Shown here: in pieces, positions 8,780 to 17,854 of the stretch
How the letters are laid out: each line of letters opens with the position of its first letter
How positions within the stretch are numbered: position 1 is the first letter of the stretch
NCBI GenBank assembly: GCA_013215505.1
Contig: JABSQZ010000013.1
Location: 1 to 64,000 of the forward strand
DNA length: 64,000 nt
Reading direction: 5' to 3'
Origin: Oceanospirillaceae bacterium
GTDB lineage: Bacteria > Pseudomonadota > Gammaproteobacteria > Pseudomonadales > Balneatricaceae
Notes under the pieces: generated by a model
Told to the model about the DNA's origin: nothing
The model's database searches: none
The model's input: the letters and a program-made list of their open reading frames with translations, nothing else
Translations under genes and position numbers: made by a program

Positions 8780-11188
8780 TTAGTCCTGAATCAGCATGTT
8801 GGTATTAGCCTTTAATAACTCAGTGCAATCTTTTACACAAAGAGGGCGGCTATAGAGATAGCCCTGAAAGTTGTAACAGCCCAGGGATTCTAGCTGAATT
8901 TGATCTTCTCTGGTTTCTACACCTTCGGCAATGATTTCCAGGTGCATACTTTTGGCCATCATTATGATGGTTTCTACTATGGTTAAACTATTGGCATCAC
9001 TGCGAATATCCTGAACAAAAGATTTATCTATTTTTAGTTCATCCAGTGGCAGTGATTTTAAATAGCGCAGCGAGGAATAACCGGTGCCAAAATCATCGAT
9101 AGAAAAGTATAGGCCCTGGCTTTTTAACTGCTGCATGGTCTGAGTGACGGTTTCTATGTTCTCGATCAACATGTTTTCAGTGAGTTCGAGACACAGCAGT
9201 GAAATATCGACACCAGAGTGTTGTAGGTTGAGGACTTGTTCGACAAAATCGTGCTGAATAAACTGTTTAGGACTGATATTGACTGCCAGACGCTTAAAGG
9301 TTTCGGGTAGTCCCTGCGCCTGCCAAATAGCCAGTTGGCGACCTGCCTCCTCTAGTACCCACTTGCCTATCGGGATTATTAACCCTGTCTCTTCGGCAAC
9401 GCCGATAAAATCGTCCGGAGGCACAAAACCGCGATGCGGATGATTCCAGCGAATCAGTGCTTCCATGCCAACCATTTCACCGGCAGCGTTTACTTGGGGT
9501 TGATAGTAAAGTTCAAACTGATCGAACTCCAGTGCGTGGTGCAGATCTTTTTCTAAAGTCAGTCTTTGGTTGACCGACTCTTGTAGTTCCTGCTGATAGA
9601 AGCAGATCTGATTGCGTCCCTGGCGTTTTGACTGATACATAGCAGTATCAGCCTGGCGTAGTACATCATCGATGGTCACTTCTACTTCCTGAGGAAACAG
9701 GGTGATGCCGATGCTGGTGGAGACATATAATTGGTGCTCCTGAATAACAAAAGGGGTTTTAAAGGAGTGCAGTAACTTAGTGGCCATCGCCTGAATGCTA
9801 TTGATGGCATTATTTTTGTTATCCGCTATTTCTGGCAGTAATATCACAAACTCATCACCGCCGAGTCGGGCGACCGTGTCCTCGCGGCGCAGACAAGATT
9901 TGAGTCTTGAGGCCACTTGTTTGAGCAGATCATCGCCGATGCCATGGCCCAGCGAGTCATTGATCAATTTAAACCTATCCAGATCTAAAAACAGCACCCC
10001 ACCATTGTGTTGATAGCGTTTAGCCGTGTTTAGTGCCTGGGTGATACGGTCATTCAACAGCTGCCGATTGGGTAAATCAGTCAGGGAGTCGTAAAACGCC
10101 AAATACTTAATGCGTGCTTCTGCGGACTTTCGCTTGCCTATATCGTGGGATGAGCAGAGCAGACAAGTTTTACCGTTGACTTCAACCAGTACGAAGCGCG
10201 CTTCCACCAGGTAGATAGTTTGATCGCTGCACAACAGTTCAATTTCCAGGGTAATAGTTTCTTTGAAACCCACCTGGTCGAGCATCAATTGTATGTCACT
10301 GCGCTGCTCTTCACTGCTAAGCTCAAACAAGGATAGGGCCAGCAGTTGCTGCTTTTGATATTTTAGCGCCAGACAACCACTGGCATTAATGTTGATTATG
10401 TTGCCTTGAATATCCATCAGACAAATAATGTCGCTGGACTGCTCCATGACCGCTCGAAAATATGCCTCACTGTCTTTGAGGGTTTGTTTGGCCTGGGTTT
10501 CTTTCGCTAACATAGTGTTGAAACTATCTACCAGAAATCCCAATTCATCCTGGTGCGGTTGAGTGGGCAAAAGCTCTAATTCGCCATCGTCTCTGCGGGT
10601 TTGTAGCAGTGCTAAGCTGTTGCTTATACGGGTGATAGGGCGAGTGACAAAAAAGTAAAAAACACCGAAGAATAGCCCGGCAGTTAACAGAGAGCCCAAT
10701 AATTGAATATATATGACTTGCAAGCTGCGTTGTCGTAGTTTTTCGGTGACTACCGATAAATCAGCGGTAATTTTCAAATATCCGGTCTTGATGTTTTGCT
10801 CGGATAAAATCAAAGTGTGGTTATAGTAGCGAAAGCGGTTGGCAAATACCTTACTTTGCCAGTCCCATGAGGATGCTTGTATAGGCTTTTCCAGTAGCGC
10901 CAAACTGTTGTCAAAGTCATCAGTCAGTTCAGCTTTGTGGATGGTCGGATCTTTAAGTAGACTGGCAATAATACGTTGCGCTAAGACTTTATCCAATTGA
11001 TAAGTCGCTTGGGTCGCCGACTCTTCGAGTAAACCTATAGTACGCTTGATCGATATTTCGAAATTCAGCTGGCTGTTGCGCCAATCACTGATGATCTGCA
11101 CGGAAGAGGAGACGATACTCAATCCCAGCATCATTATTAACGCTAGTTTGAAGTTACGATAACCTAATTGTTGACGTAGGGGCAGCAT
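8780..11188 (-). CDS. Membrane GGDEF-EAL cyclic-di-GMP enzyme with HAMP and PAS domains
   Basis: An 802-residue inner-membrane signalling protein. A transmembrane helix at about 14-34, a periplasmic region to 150 and a second helix at about 158-182 are followed by HAMP-like sequence (to about 235), a PAS domain (about 240-355), GGDEF (365-530) and EAL (540-790). The diguanylate cyclase motif RLGGDEF (443-447) is intact, with a canonical RxxD inhibitory site (Arg435-Asp438) five residues before it. The phosphodiesterase motif EALIRWNHP (576-584) is also intact, so both activities are possible. The gene just upstream on the same strand is a decayed periplasmic-binding-protein-like frame, a common partner for such sensors. 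The 3' end is duplicated at 8552-8679. Confidence 0.95.
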   Translation of the reverse strand: MLPLRQQLGYRNFKLALIMMLGLSIVSSSVQIISDWRNSQLNFEISIKRTIGLLEESATQATYQLDKVLAQRIIASLLKDPTIHKAELTDDFDNSLALLEKPIQASSWDWQSKVFANRFRYYNHTLILSEQNIKTGYLKITADLSVVTEKLRQRSLQVIYIQLLGSLLTAGLFFGVFYFFVTRPITRISNSLALLQTRRDDGELELLPTQPHQDELGFLVDSFNTMLAKETQAKQTLKDSEAYFRAVMEQSSDIICLMDIQGNIININASGCLALKYQKQQLLALSLFELSSEEQRSDIQLMLDQVGFKETITLEIELLCSDQTIYLVEARFVLVEVNGKTCLLCSSHDIGKRKSAEARIKYLAFYDSLTDLPNRQLLNDRITQALNTAKRYQHNGGVLFLDLDRFKLINDSLGHGIGDDLLKQVASRLKSCLRREDTVARLGGDEFVILLPEIADNKNNAINSIQAMATKLLHSFKTPFVIQEHQLYVSTSIGITLFPQEVEVTIDDVLRQADTAMYQSKRQGRNQICFYQQELQESVNQRLTLEKDLHHALEFDQFELYYQPQVNAAGEMVGMEALIRWNHPHRGFVPPDDFIGVAEETGLIIPIGKWVLEEAGRQLAIWQAQGLPETFKRLAVNISPKQFIQHDFVEQVLNLQHSGVDISLLCLELTENMLIENIETVTQTMQQLKSQGLYFSIDDFGTGYSSLRYLKSLPLDELKIDKSFVQDIRSDANSLTIVETIIMMAKSMHLEIIAEGVETREDQIQLESLGCYNFQGYLYSRPLCVKDCTELLKANTNMLIQD

Positions 11189-11221
11189 TAGCGAGTCACT
11201 ATATTAATTGGCGAATTTGCA

Positions 11222-11626
11222 TTAAAGACCGTATTTAACATAGATTTTTTTTAATTCTCCACTGGCTTTAATGCTTGCCAGGCAACGATTAAAGGTTTTA
11301 ACCAGCGCTTTAACATCTAATCCGGGTTGTAGCGAGTTGTTGGCAATATCATTTGCTGGGTAGTGAGTGGCGAAAAGGCTGAATCCAGTGGCGTTGGAGA
11401 CGAAACATGAAGGCATCAATAAGCTGAAGGTTAACTTAGGGAAATGCATTTTTGATATATTGAACACAACAATACTACCTTTGTAGCTACGGCACACTAC
11501 TGAACCTGAAATTGAAGGTTTACTATAAACTATAGTGAAGAAAATACATAAAAAATCCATCGCTGTTGAATAAAAACAACGGTTTAACCCGCGGTGGCAG
11601 GCAAAGGCGAGAGATTCGTATATCAA
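11222..11626 (-). pseudogene. Truncated periplasmic binding-protein-like remnant
   Basis: A 134-codon open frame whose last ~45 residues (LDVKALVKTFNRCLASIKAS then GELKKIYVKYGL) are typical of the C terminus of family-3 periplasmic solute-binding proteins. Earlier parts (SGSVVCRSYKG, MPSCFVSNATG) look like degraded fragments of the same fold. No signal peptide or N-terminal lobe is present, and the LysR gene stops only 48 bp upstream. I read it as a 5'-deleted sensor partner of the adjacent GGDEF-EAL protein. A short divergent expressed protein is less likely. Confidence 0.6.
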
Positions 11627-11674
11627 TTTTGCATCACTTACGGAGAAAATTAATATAGCATTAACTTTTCTTGT

Positions 11675-12592
11675 CTACAGTGCATGTTGCGGTTCTTCTT
11701 GGCGTTGCAAAAAAATGTCATCTTTAAACTCTAGCACTAAAAAATCTATCAAGCTGCGCACTTTAGGCGATTGATAACTGCGTGACAGGTATAGTGCCCA
11801 TAGCGAATAACGCCACTGGGTAAATTGTGTCAATATCGCTGTCAATTGCCCCGCCTGTATTAGTGGATTAGCGAGGTCGCAGGGGATCCTGACGATACCA
11901 TTGCCGTTGATTGCAGATCTGACCAATATATCCAGTGAGTTGGCCTTAATATTCCCGCAAACTTCTACCTGAAAGTTTTGCTGCTGTTGTACAAAAGTCC
12001 ATTGGTTTTGGTTTAAATGAACAAAGCAGTTGTGCTCAGATAATTGCCTTGGATGGCTTGGAGTTCCGCGCTTTTGCAAGTAATCTGGCGCAGCACATAA
12101 CACTGACTCTAACTGCATTAGCTTCCTGGCGATCAGGGCTTCATCGGGTTGTTCGGTAAAGCGTAAAGCGATGTCAACGCGGTCTTCAACCAGCTGATTA
12201 AAATTATCTGATGCGACTATGTCTATGTTGACTTGGGGATGCAGTCGAGTAAATTTTTCTATTGCAGTTAACAGTAGTTTGCCGGCAAAACCTATAGGTG
12301 CCGCTATCCTGATACTGCCCGATAACTGCATTGTCTGCTCTTGTGCATTGAACTCTAAGGCACTGACTTCATTCAAAATTCGCTCACAATATAGCAGCGC
12401 ATCTTGCCCTGCACGAGTAAGGCTGACTCGGCGGGTAGTTCTGTGTAATAACCGCTGTTGCAGCCAAGCTTCGACTTCTTGAACGTGCCGGGATACCTGA
12501 AGTCGGCTCAACTGCAATTGATCCGCAGCTTTAGTAAAACTTTGCCTGCTGGCGACTTCGACAAAGCTCCTGATGGCGATGAATTTATTCAT
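11675..12592 (-). CDS. LysR-family transcriptional regulator (CrgA-like)
   Basis: A 305-residue regulator with N-terminal helix-turn-helix (RQSFTKAADQLQLSRLQVSR, then LLHRTTRRVSLTRAG) and an effector-binding domain. The pattern with GSIRIAAPIGFAGKLLLTAI fits the large CrgA/AaeR-like subgroup. It is divergent from the NAD(P)H-binding protein gene at 12699, with a perfect TGATAC-N5-GTATCA palindrome between them (12609-12625), as expected for a LysR protein controlling itself and its neighbour. The effector is unknown. Confidence 0.93.
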   Translation of the reverse strand: MNKFIAIRSFVEVASRQSFTKAADQLQLSRLQVSRHVQEVEAWLQQRLLHRTTRRVSLTRAGQDALLYCERILNEVSALEFNAQEQTMQLSGSIRIAAPIGFAGKLLLTAIEKFTRLHPQVNIDIVASDNFNQLVEDRVDIALRFTEQPDEALIARKLMQLESVLCAAPDYLQKRGTPSHPRQLSEHNCFVHLNQNQWTFVQQQQNFQVEVCGNIKANSLDILVRSAINGNGIVRIPCDLANPLIQAGQLTAILTQFTQWRYSLWALYLSRSYQSPKVRSLIDFLVLEFKDDIFLQRQEEPQHAL

Positions 12593-12608
12593 TATTGGTA
12601 TCTCTTTT

Positions 12609-12625
12609 TGATACAGTAAGTATCA
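12609..12625. promoter_or_regulatory. Candidate LysR operator
   Basis: Perfect 17-bp dyad TGATAC-AGTAA-GTATCA, containing the T-N11-A LysR box, 17 bp upstream of the lysR start codon and 74 bp upstream of the divergent oxidoreductase gene. A related half-site (GGTATC) lies nearby at about 12598. Confidence 0.65.
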
Positions 12626-12698
12626 TATATGCATGTTTATCTCTAAATTATTGTCTATTAAACTACAGCCAACTTAATTAACACAAGAGAAATAGATA

Positions 12699-13337
12699 AT
12701 GAAAATCGCAATTGTTGGTGCTGCAGGATGGGTGGGAAACGAAGTGTTGCAAGAGGCCAAACGCAGAGGGCATCAGTTAATTGCCCTAGTACGAGACCCT
12801 GCTAAAGTGACAGACACTGATGTTGAAGTGAGACAGTTTGATATTACCGATGCACATAGCTCATTAGCAGAGGCAGTTGCAGGAGCAGAAGTCATTGTCT
12901 CGTCGGTATCAGGACGACATAACGGTGATCAATCAATCTTTGCCAAAGCGGCGCAGCGGTATTTAGCCGAGTTACCTAAAACAGATGCCAGTAGATTAGT
13001 CTGGGTCGGTGGAGCCGGTAGCCTGGAAGTTGCGCCGGGAGTAAAACTGCTTTGCAGCGCAGATTTCCCTGAGGAGTATAAAGCTGAAGCTATTGGCATG
13101 GGTGAAGCGTTAGAGTTTTTTCAACAGAGCAGTAGTGTATTAAACTGGACTTTTATCTCGCCGGCAGCGCTGCTTTTCCCCGGTGAGAAGCAGGCAGCTT
13201 ATCGAGTGGGTAAAGAGCAGCTATTAACGGACGCGCAAGGCCAGAGCAAAATTTCAGTGGCCGATTATGCGATAGCGTTAATGGATGTTCTAGAGACTAA
13301 TTTATATCCCAAGCAGCGTATTGGGGTTGCTTACTAA
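12699..13337 (+). CDS. NAD(P)H-binding SDR-like protein (NmrA/YwnB type)
   Basis: A 212-residue atypical short-chain dehydrogenase with N-terminal Rossmann motif IVGAAGWVGNEVLQEA and a VRQFDITD strand end. The central VWVGGAGSLEVAPGV and C-terminal SKISVADYAIALMDVLE segments are typical of small NAD(P)-binding 13 family proteins annotated as putative NADH-flavin reductases or epimerases. The catalytic YxxxK motif of classic SDRs is absent, so it may be a sensor or an enzyme of unknown substrate. It is divergent from the LysR gene above, its probable regulator. Confidence 0.87.
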   Translation: MKIAIVGAAGWVGNEVLQEAKRRGHQLIALVRDPAKVTDTDVEVRQFDITDAHSSLAEAVAGAEVIVSSVSGRHNGDQSIFAKAAQRYLAELPKTDASRLVWVGGAGSLEVAPGVKLLCSADFPEEYKAEAIGMGEALEFFQQSSSVLNWTFISPAALLFPGEKQAAYRVGKEQLLTDAQGQSKISVADYAIALMDVLETNLYPKQRIGVAY

Positions 13338-13349
13338 AGAGCATCTAAA

Positions 13350-13384
13350 CAGCCCGGTGACGTCGTCCAGAGGCTGCCGGGCTG
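13350..13384. other. Stable hairpin after the SDR-like gene
   Basis: Inverted repeat CAGCCCGG and CCGGGCTG (8-bp GC-rich stem, about 19-nt loop), 12 bp beyond the SDR-like stop codon. No T-run follows, so it is a possible mRNA 3' end or Rho-type stop rather than a canonical terminator. Confidence 0.5.
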
Positions 13385-13447
13385 ATGACAGAAAAGTACT
13401 TGAGTCATATTTTAGGTGACCTTATAGCGCTATAGAGATAATTAGAC

Positions 13448-13951
13448 ATGAAAATTAGAGTCACGAAAATCAAAATCCCTAATGATAGTCATATATCAAA
13501 GATGCTGACAGGGGCTCATTATGTTGATTCTCATCAAGTGACTACTGCGTACTTAGGACGGTCAGCGCTGCAAATATGGTTAGAGCATATAGCTAGCACT
13601 CCCAACTGGATCAATTTTTTAATGGCGTTGCGCAATAAACTGGTGTCTACGCTTGGCCTTAAGGATCTCGGAGATTTACGGGCAAGTGATAAATTAAGCC
13701 AGGAATATCGAGTCGGGGATAAAGTAGGCATATTCTCACTCATTTCTCTCAGCGATAAAGAAGTCATTCTAGGTGATAATGACAAACACCTGGAAGTTAA
13801 AATATCCCTTTATAAAGACAGCGATTGTGGTGAATCTATCGTTATTTCAGCGGTAGTGCATACCCACAATATTTTCGGAAAAATCTATATGCTGTTTGTC
13901 ACCCCAGTGCACAAGTTAATTGTCCCCTACATGTTGGCACGCTTCAGATAG
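13448..13951 (+). CDS. DUF2867-family protein
   Basis: A 167-residue protein recognised by the family core YRVGDKVGIFSLISLSDKEV followed by ILGDNDKHLEVKISL, the VVHTHNIFGKIYM strand pair and the terminal FVTPVHKLIVPYMLARF segment. DUF2867 proteins are small, have no established function, and often occur beside or fused to NAD(P)-binding SDR proteins. Here one also follows an SDR-like gene (111 bp upstream), which supports a shared, unidentified role. No signal peptide is seen. The ATG at 13448 has only a weak ribosome site. Confidence 0.85.
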   Translation: MKIRVTKIKIPNDSHISKMLTGAHYVDSHQVTTAYLGRSALQIWLEHIASTPNWINFLMALRNKLVSTLGLKDLGDLRASDKLSQEYRVGDKVGIFSLISLSDKEVILGDNDKHLEVKISLYKDSDCGESIVISAVVHTHNIFGKIYMLFVTPVHKLIVPYMLARFR

Positions 13952-14016
13952 CCCAATGTTTTGATGTGCTAGCTAAGCTAATACAGCTAGCACAGAGAAT
14001 ATAGCCAATTATCCAA

Positions 14017-14065
14017 CTTCCAACTTCCAACTTCCAACTTCCAACTTCCAACTTCCAACTTCCAA
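14017..14065. repeat. 7-bp tandem array (CTTCCAA)
   Basis: Seven perfect CTTCCAA units between the DUF2867 gene and the TrmK-like gene. Same unit and same copy number as the array at 1616-1664. Confidence 0.97.
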
Positions 14066-14215
14066 CTGAGTTCCCACCTCTAATTAGCAAATTAATTTGT
14101 TATAAACCTCCCCATGGCAGTGACTTTCTCCCGTTGGATTGTAAAATAGCCTGCAATTAAATTCGTAAATCCAGTACTTGATCAGCAGCAACCCAGCCTA
14201 AGCATAGAGAAAACA

Positions 14216-14923
14216 GTGAAGATTAGTAAACGCTTACAAGCAATAGACAGCTTAGTGACTAAAGACTACCAGCATATTTGGGATTGTTGTTGTGATCACG
14301 GCCAGTTAGGCATGACACTATTAAAGCGCGGCGCCGCTAAACAACTGCATTTTGTCGACATAGTGCCATCGATTATGGCGCAGTTGCGCAGCACGTTGCA
14401 GCAGCAATTTCCAATGCACCAGCAATGGCGAGTACACAATCTGGATGTGCTCGATTTGCCGATTGATGCAGATGCCATAGAGCAGCCGCAGTTGATTATT
14501 ATAGCTGGGGTCGGCGGCGAGCAAAGCCTAACGATGGTTGAACATTTACTGGGAAAATTTTCCGAGCACAATCTTGAATTTCTACTCTGTCCGCTACGCC
14601 ATCAATACAAATTGCGCTCTGCCTTGCAACGATTGCCACTGCAACTGCACAATGAGTTGTTAATCAAAGAGAATAAGTGGTTTTACGAAATTATCCACTT
14701 AGTGAAACACAGCGATGATCCAGCAGCAATCGTCAGCCCTATCCAAGCCAGGGGTTCATTAATGTGGCGTGATGCCACTGCACTACAGCATAAATATCTG
14801 CGACAAACCATAGGCCACTATCAGCGCATGCTGAAAAACACTAAAGCCAGCATTGCTGAACGCTCTGAAATACAGCAGACATTAGCCGACTATGTAGAAC
14901 TACAGCAATCATTGAATAGTTAA
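14216..14923 (+). CDS. TrmK-like tRNA (adenine22-N1)-methyltransferase family protein
   Basis: A 235-residue SAM-dependent methyltransferase of the TrmK/COG2384 family. Motif I is WDCCCDHGQLGMTLL (the family has DxGxDHGxL), FVDIVPSIMAQLRSTL follows, and the catalytic-region strand is LIIIAGVGGEQSLTMVEHLL. The C-terminal alpha-helical part (HKYLRQTIGHYQRMLKNTKA) fits the coiled-coil tail of TrmK. In Gram-positive bacteria TrmK makes m1A22 in tRNA; the role in gammaproteobacteria is less certain. It starts with GTG at 14216 after an AGAGAAA sequence. It is single, flanked on both sides by heptamer arrays. Confidence 0.87.
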   Translation: MKISKRLQAIDSLVTKDYQHIWDCCCDHGQLGMTLLKRGAAKQLHFVDIVPSIMAQLRSTLQQQFPMHQQWRVHNLDVLDLPIDADAIEQPQLIIIAGVGGEQSLTMVEHLLGKFSEHNLEFLLCPLRHQYKLRSALQRLPLQLHNELLIKENKWFYEIIHLVKHSDDPAAIVSPIQARGSLMWRDATALQHKYLRQTIGHYQRMLKNTKASIAERSEIQQTLADYVELQQSLNS

Positions 14924-14943
14924 ATTTACCGATAAAAATAACT

Positions 14944-15094
14944 CTCACAACTCACAACTCACAACTCACAACTCACAACTTCCAACTTCCAACTTCCAAC
15001 TTCCAACTTCCAACTTCCAACTTCCAACTTCCAACTTCCAACTTCCACCTTCCAACTTCCAACTTCCAACTCGCGCGTTGCGCGTTGCGCGCTG
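14944..15094. repeat. Composite 7-bp tandem array of three unit types
   Basis: Five CTCACAA units (14944-14978), then thirteen CTTCCAA units with one CTTCCAC variant (14979-15069). After a 4-bp spacer come CGCGTTG, CGCGTTG and CGCGCTG (15074-15094). All units are 7 bp although the sequence changes completely. The array lies between the convergent TrmK-like and IDH genes, just before their shared terminator. Confidence 0.96.
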
Positions 15095-15102
15095 CGGCCA
15101 CA

Positions 15103-15135
15103 AAAAAGCCAGACCCATCACAGGTCTGGCTTTTT
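15103..15135. terminator. Bidirectional Rho-independent terminator
   Basis: Thirteen-bp perfect stem: AAAAAGCCAGACC (15103-15115), a seven-base loop, then GGTCTGGCTTTTT (15123-15135). The A- and T-tracts make it function in both directions. It sits 25 bp beyond the IDH stop codon and serves the convergent TrmK-like gene as well. Confidence 0.92.
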
Positions 15136-15159
15136 ATTGTTGCTCAGTGCTTAAATCGA

Positions 15160-17379
15160 TTAAGCGAAAGCAGCGTTAAGTGTGGCGCTTGGGCGCATTA
15201 CCGCTTCAATCTTGCTTGGGCTGGCATGGTAATAACCGTCCAAATCAGCAGCAGGGCCTTGCACGTCATTCAGCTCGGCAATGATCTTAGCTTCGTTGTC
15301 GGCTAAAGTGCTGGCAAGAGTGGTAAATTTAGCCGCAAGTGTAGTGTCTTCAGTTTGCGTGCTAAGCTCTTGAGCCCAAAACATGCTTAAGTAGAAGTGG
15401 CTACCACGGTTATCTAACTCGCCAACTTTACGTGAAGGAGATTTGTTTTCCTCCAGTAGCTTAGCGGTAGCAAGGTCAAGTGTCTTGGCTAAGATAGCCG
15501 CCTGCTTGTTGCCGTGCTTGATGCTCATGTCTTCAAGAGAAACTGCAATCGCCATGAACTCACCGAGCGAATCCCAGCGTAAGTGGTTTTCTTTCTCAAC
15601 TTGTAATACGTGCTTAGGAGCAGATCCGCCAGCGCCTGTCTCGTACATACCACCGCCTTTAAGCATAGGTACGATAGAGAGCATTTTTGCAGATGTACCC
15701 AACTCCATGATTGGGAACAAGTCAGTCAGGTAGTCACGCAATACATTACCGGAAACAGAAATAGTATCTAGTCCGCGAACTTGACGCTCCATGGAGTAGC
15801 GGATCGCTTCGTTGTAAGCCATGATAGGGAGTTCAAGACCGTCGGTATTGTGCTCTTGCAGGTAGTTGTTAACTTTAATAATTAACTGTCTGTCATGGGC
15901 ACGCTCTGCATCCAACCAGAACACTGCAGGTGTAGAAGTTTGACGGGCACGGTTAACCGCTAGCTTAACCCAATCGCGTACTGGCTCGTCTTTAGTCTGG
16001 CAAGCTCTCCACATGTCGCCCACTTCAACAGCGTGCTCCATCAGAACAGTACCCTTGCTGTCGACAACACGCATAGTACCGGCTTCAGTCATTTCAAAAG
16101 TCTTGTCGTGGGATCCATACTCTTCAGCTTTTTTAGCCATCAGGCCAACGTTAGGTACAGTACCTAGTGTCGTTGGGTCAAAGGCACCGTTGGTTTTGCA
16201 GAAGTTAATAGTTTCCTGATAGATACGCGCGTAAGTACTTTCAGGCATTACCGCTTTGGCATCTTTAGCTGTGCCGTCACGGCCCCACATTTGGCCGCCG
16301 TTGCGGATCATTGCTGGCATAGAAGCATCGACGATTACATCACTTGGTACGTGCAAGTTAGTGATGCCTTTATCTGAATCAACCATGGCGATTTCTGGGC
16401 GAGAATCGTAACAAGCTTGAATGTCAGCTTCGATTTCAGTGCGCTTAGCGTCCGGCAGGCCGGCGATTTTTTCGATAACGCTGCCAAAACCGTTGTTCGG
16501 GTTAACACCTAGCTCGGCGAATAGTTCACCGTGCTTAGCGAATAGATCTTTGAAGAATACTGTTACCGCGTGACCAAAGACGATCGGGTGGGAAACTTTC
16601 ATCATTGTGGCTTTAACGTGCAGCGACCACATAACGTTGTTTTCTTTGCAGTCTGTCAGTGTCTCTTCGAAGAACTCGCGCAGGGCGCTGATGCTCATAG
16701 ACATAGAGTCTAAGATTTCACCGCTCTCTAAGCTAAGCTCTTTCTTTACTGTGACAGCACCGCTGGTAGATACAAATTCAATTCGCACATCGGTAGCGTT
16801 ATCTAAAGTGATAGATTGCTCAGAGCTGAAGAAGTCACCGCCGCGCATATAGTCAGCGTGAGACTGGGACGTTTTGCTCCAGGCACCCATAGAGTGTGGG
16901 AATTTGCGGACAAATGCTTTTACCGCGGGAGGCGCACGACGGTCAGAGTTTCCTTCACGTAGTACTGGGTTTACGGCACTGCCTTGTAGCTTGCCGTAGC
17001 GAGTTGCGATGTCTTTTTCTGCATCGCTGTTAGGATTTTCAGGCAGTGAAGGGATGTCTAAGCCCTGAGATTGGAGCTCGGCGATACATGCCTTTAGCTG
17101 TGGAATAGAAGCGCTGATATTAGGCAGTTTAATAATGTTAGCCGCTGGATCTTGAGTCAGCTGCCCTAAAAAGGCCAGGCCATCTTCAACTTTTTGCTCT
17201 TCAGCTAAATTTTCTGGGAAAGCAGCTAAGATTCGGCCCGCTAGTGAAATGTCAGTTAATTGAACATCTATGCCCGCTGCAGAGGTAAAAGTTCTTACCA
17301 TTGGTAATAAAGAGTATGTGGCAAGTGCGGGCGCTTCGTCAGTAAGCGTGTAGTAAATAGTGCTGTTGTTAGCTGTCAT
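15160..17379 (-). CDS. icd2: Monomeric NADP-dependent isocitrate dehydrogenase
   Basis: A 739-residue enzyme of the monomeric IDH family (usual length about 740), which decarboxylates isocitrate to 2-oxoglutarate in the TCA cycle with NADP. Recognisable family blocks are [20 protein letters not shown] at the N terminus, [60 protein letters not shown], and [20 protein letters not shown] with the cofactor site. It is unrelated in sequence to dimeric Icd. The gene is single, with a perfect TATAAT at 17485-17490 (minus) upstream and the strong terminator at 15103-15135 downstream. Confidence 0.97.
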   Translation of the reverse strand: MTANNSTIYYTLTDEAPALATYSLLPMVRTFTSAAGIDVQLTDISLAGRILAAFPENLAEEQKVEDGLAFLGQLTQDPAANIIKLPNISASIPQLKACIAELQSQGLDIPSLPENPNSDAEKDIATRYGKLQGSAVNPVLREGNSDRRAPPAVKAFVRKFPHSMGAWSKTSQSHADYMRGGDFFSSEQSITLDNATDVRIEFVSTSGAVTVKKELSLESGEILDSMSMSISALREFFEETLTDCKENNVMWSLHVKATMMKVSHPIVFGHAVTVFFKDLFAKHGELFAELGVNPNNGFGSVIEKIAGLPDAKRTEIEADIQACYDSRPEIAMVDSDKGITNLHVPSDVIVDASMPAMIRNGGQMWGRDGTAKDAKAVMPESTYARIYQETINFCKTNGAFDPTTLGTVPNVGLMAKKAEEYGSHDKTFEMTEAGTMRVVDSKGTVLMEHAVEVGDMWRACQTKDEPVRDWVKLAVNRARQTSTPAVFWLDAERAHDRQLIIKVNNYLQEHNTDGLELPIMAYNEAIRYSMERQVRGLDTISVSGNVLRDYLTDLFPIMELGTSAKMLSIVPMLKGGGMYETGAGGSAPKHVLQVEKENHLRWDSLGEFMAIAVSLEDMSIKHGNKQAAILAKTLDLATAKLLEENKSPSRKVGELDNRGSHFYLSMFWAQELSTQTEDTTLAAKFTTLASTLADNEAKIIAELNDVQGPAADLDGYYHASPSKIEAVMRPSATLNAAFA

Positions 17380-17484
17380 ATAGGCCTCAAGACGGTTTTG
17401 AATTAACTTAACGATTTGATAAATAAGCAGATTAAGCCATGTTTGGGCTTGATTCTGGATCGTTACGTGATTTTAGCGTGGCTA

Positions 17485-17490
17485 ATTATA
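17485..17490 (-). promoter_or_regulatory. Candidate -10 element for IDH
   Basis: A perfect TATAAT on the minus strand about 105 bp upstream of the IDH start codon. No good -35 lies at 17 bp spacing, so it is a partial promoter call. The rest of the 475-bp gap to ybiT (17380-17854) shows no gene. Confidence 0.45.
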
Positions 17491-17854
17491 CTAGCAAATA
17501 CAACATTTTGCATCGTAAATCGACACAATCGCAGTTGCCTACCAGCAAAAAAGTTGTGTAAATCGGTAATTTTTGAGCCAATCAGATAGTAAATGCCGCT
17601 TTACTAGCGAATATTGTGGCAGTTCATTCTTACTAATAAGGATAGCCTCGATTGCAGGGGATACCAGTAACGGTCAATTAGGATTAAAATGTAGCTTAAT
17701 GCACCTGGTTTTGTGACCTGCGTTAACTTAGGTGTTATACTTTGCCGCTTTTTTAGTCGCGATGATCGCTTTACAGCGTTACTAAGCTGCAAATATTTTT
17801 GTATATGGCTATTAAGTTATTCATATCATTCACTTATTTATTCGGTAAATTCAA

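Noticed and set aside
1-15094. Heptamer arrays as CRISPR arrays
   Set aside because: Units are 7 bp and contiguous with no spacers and no cas genes.
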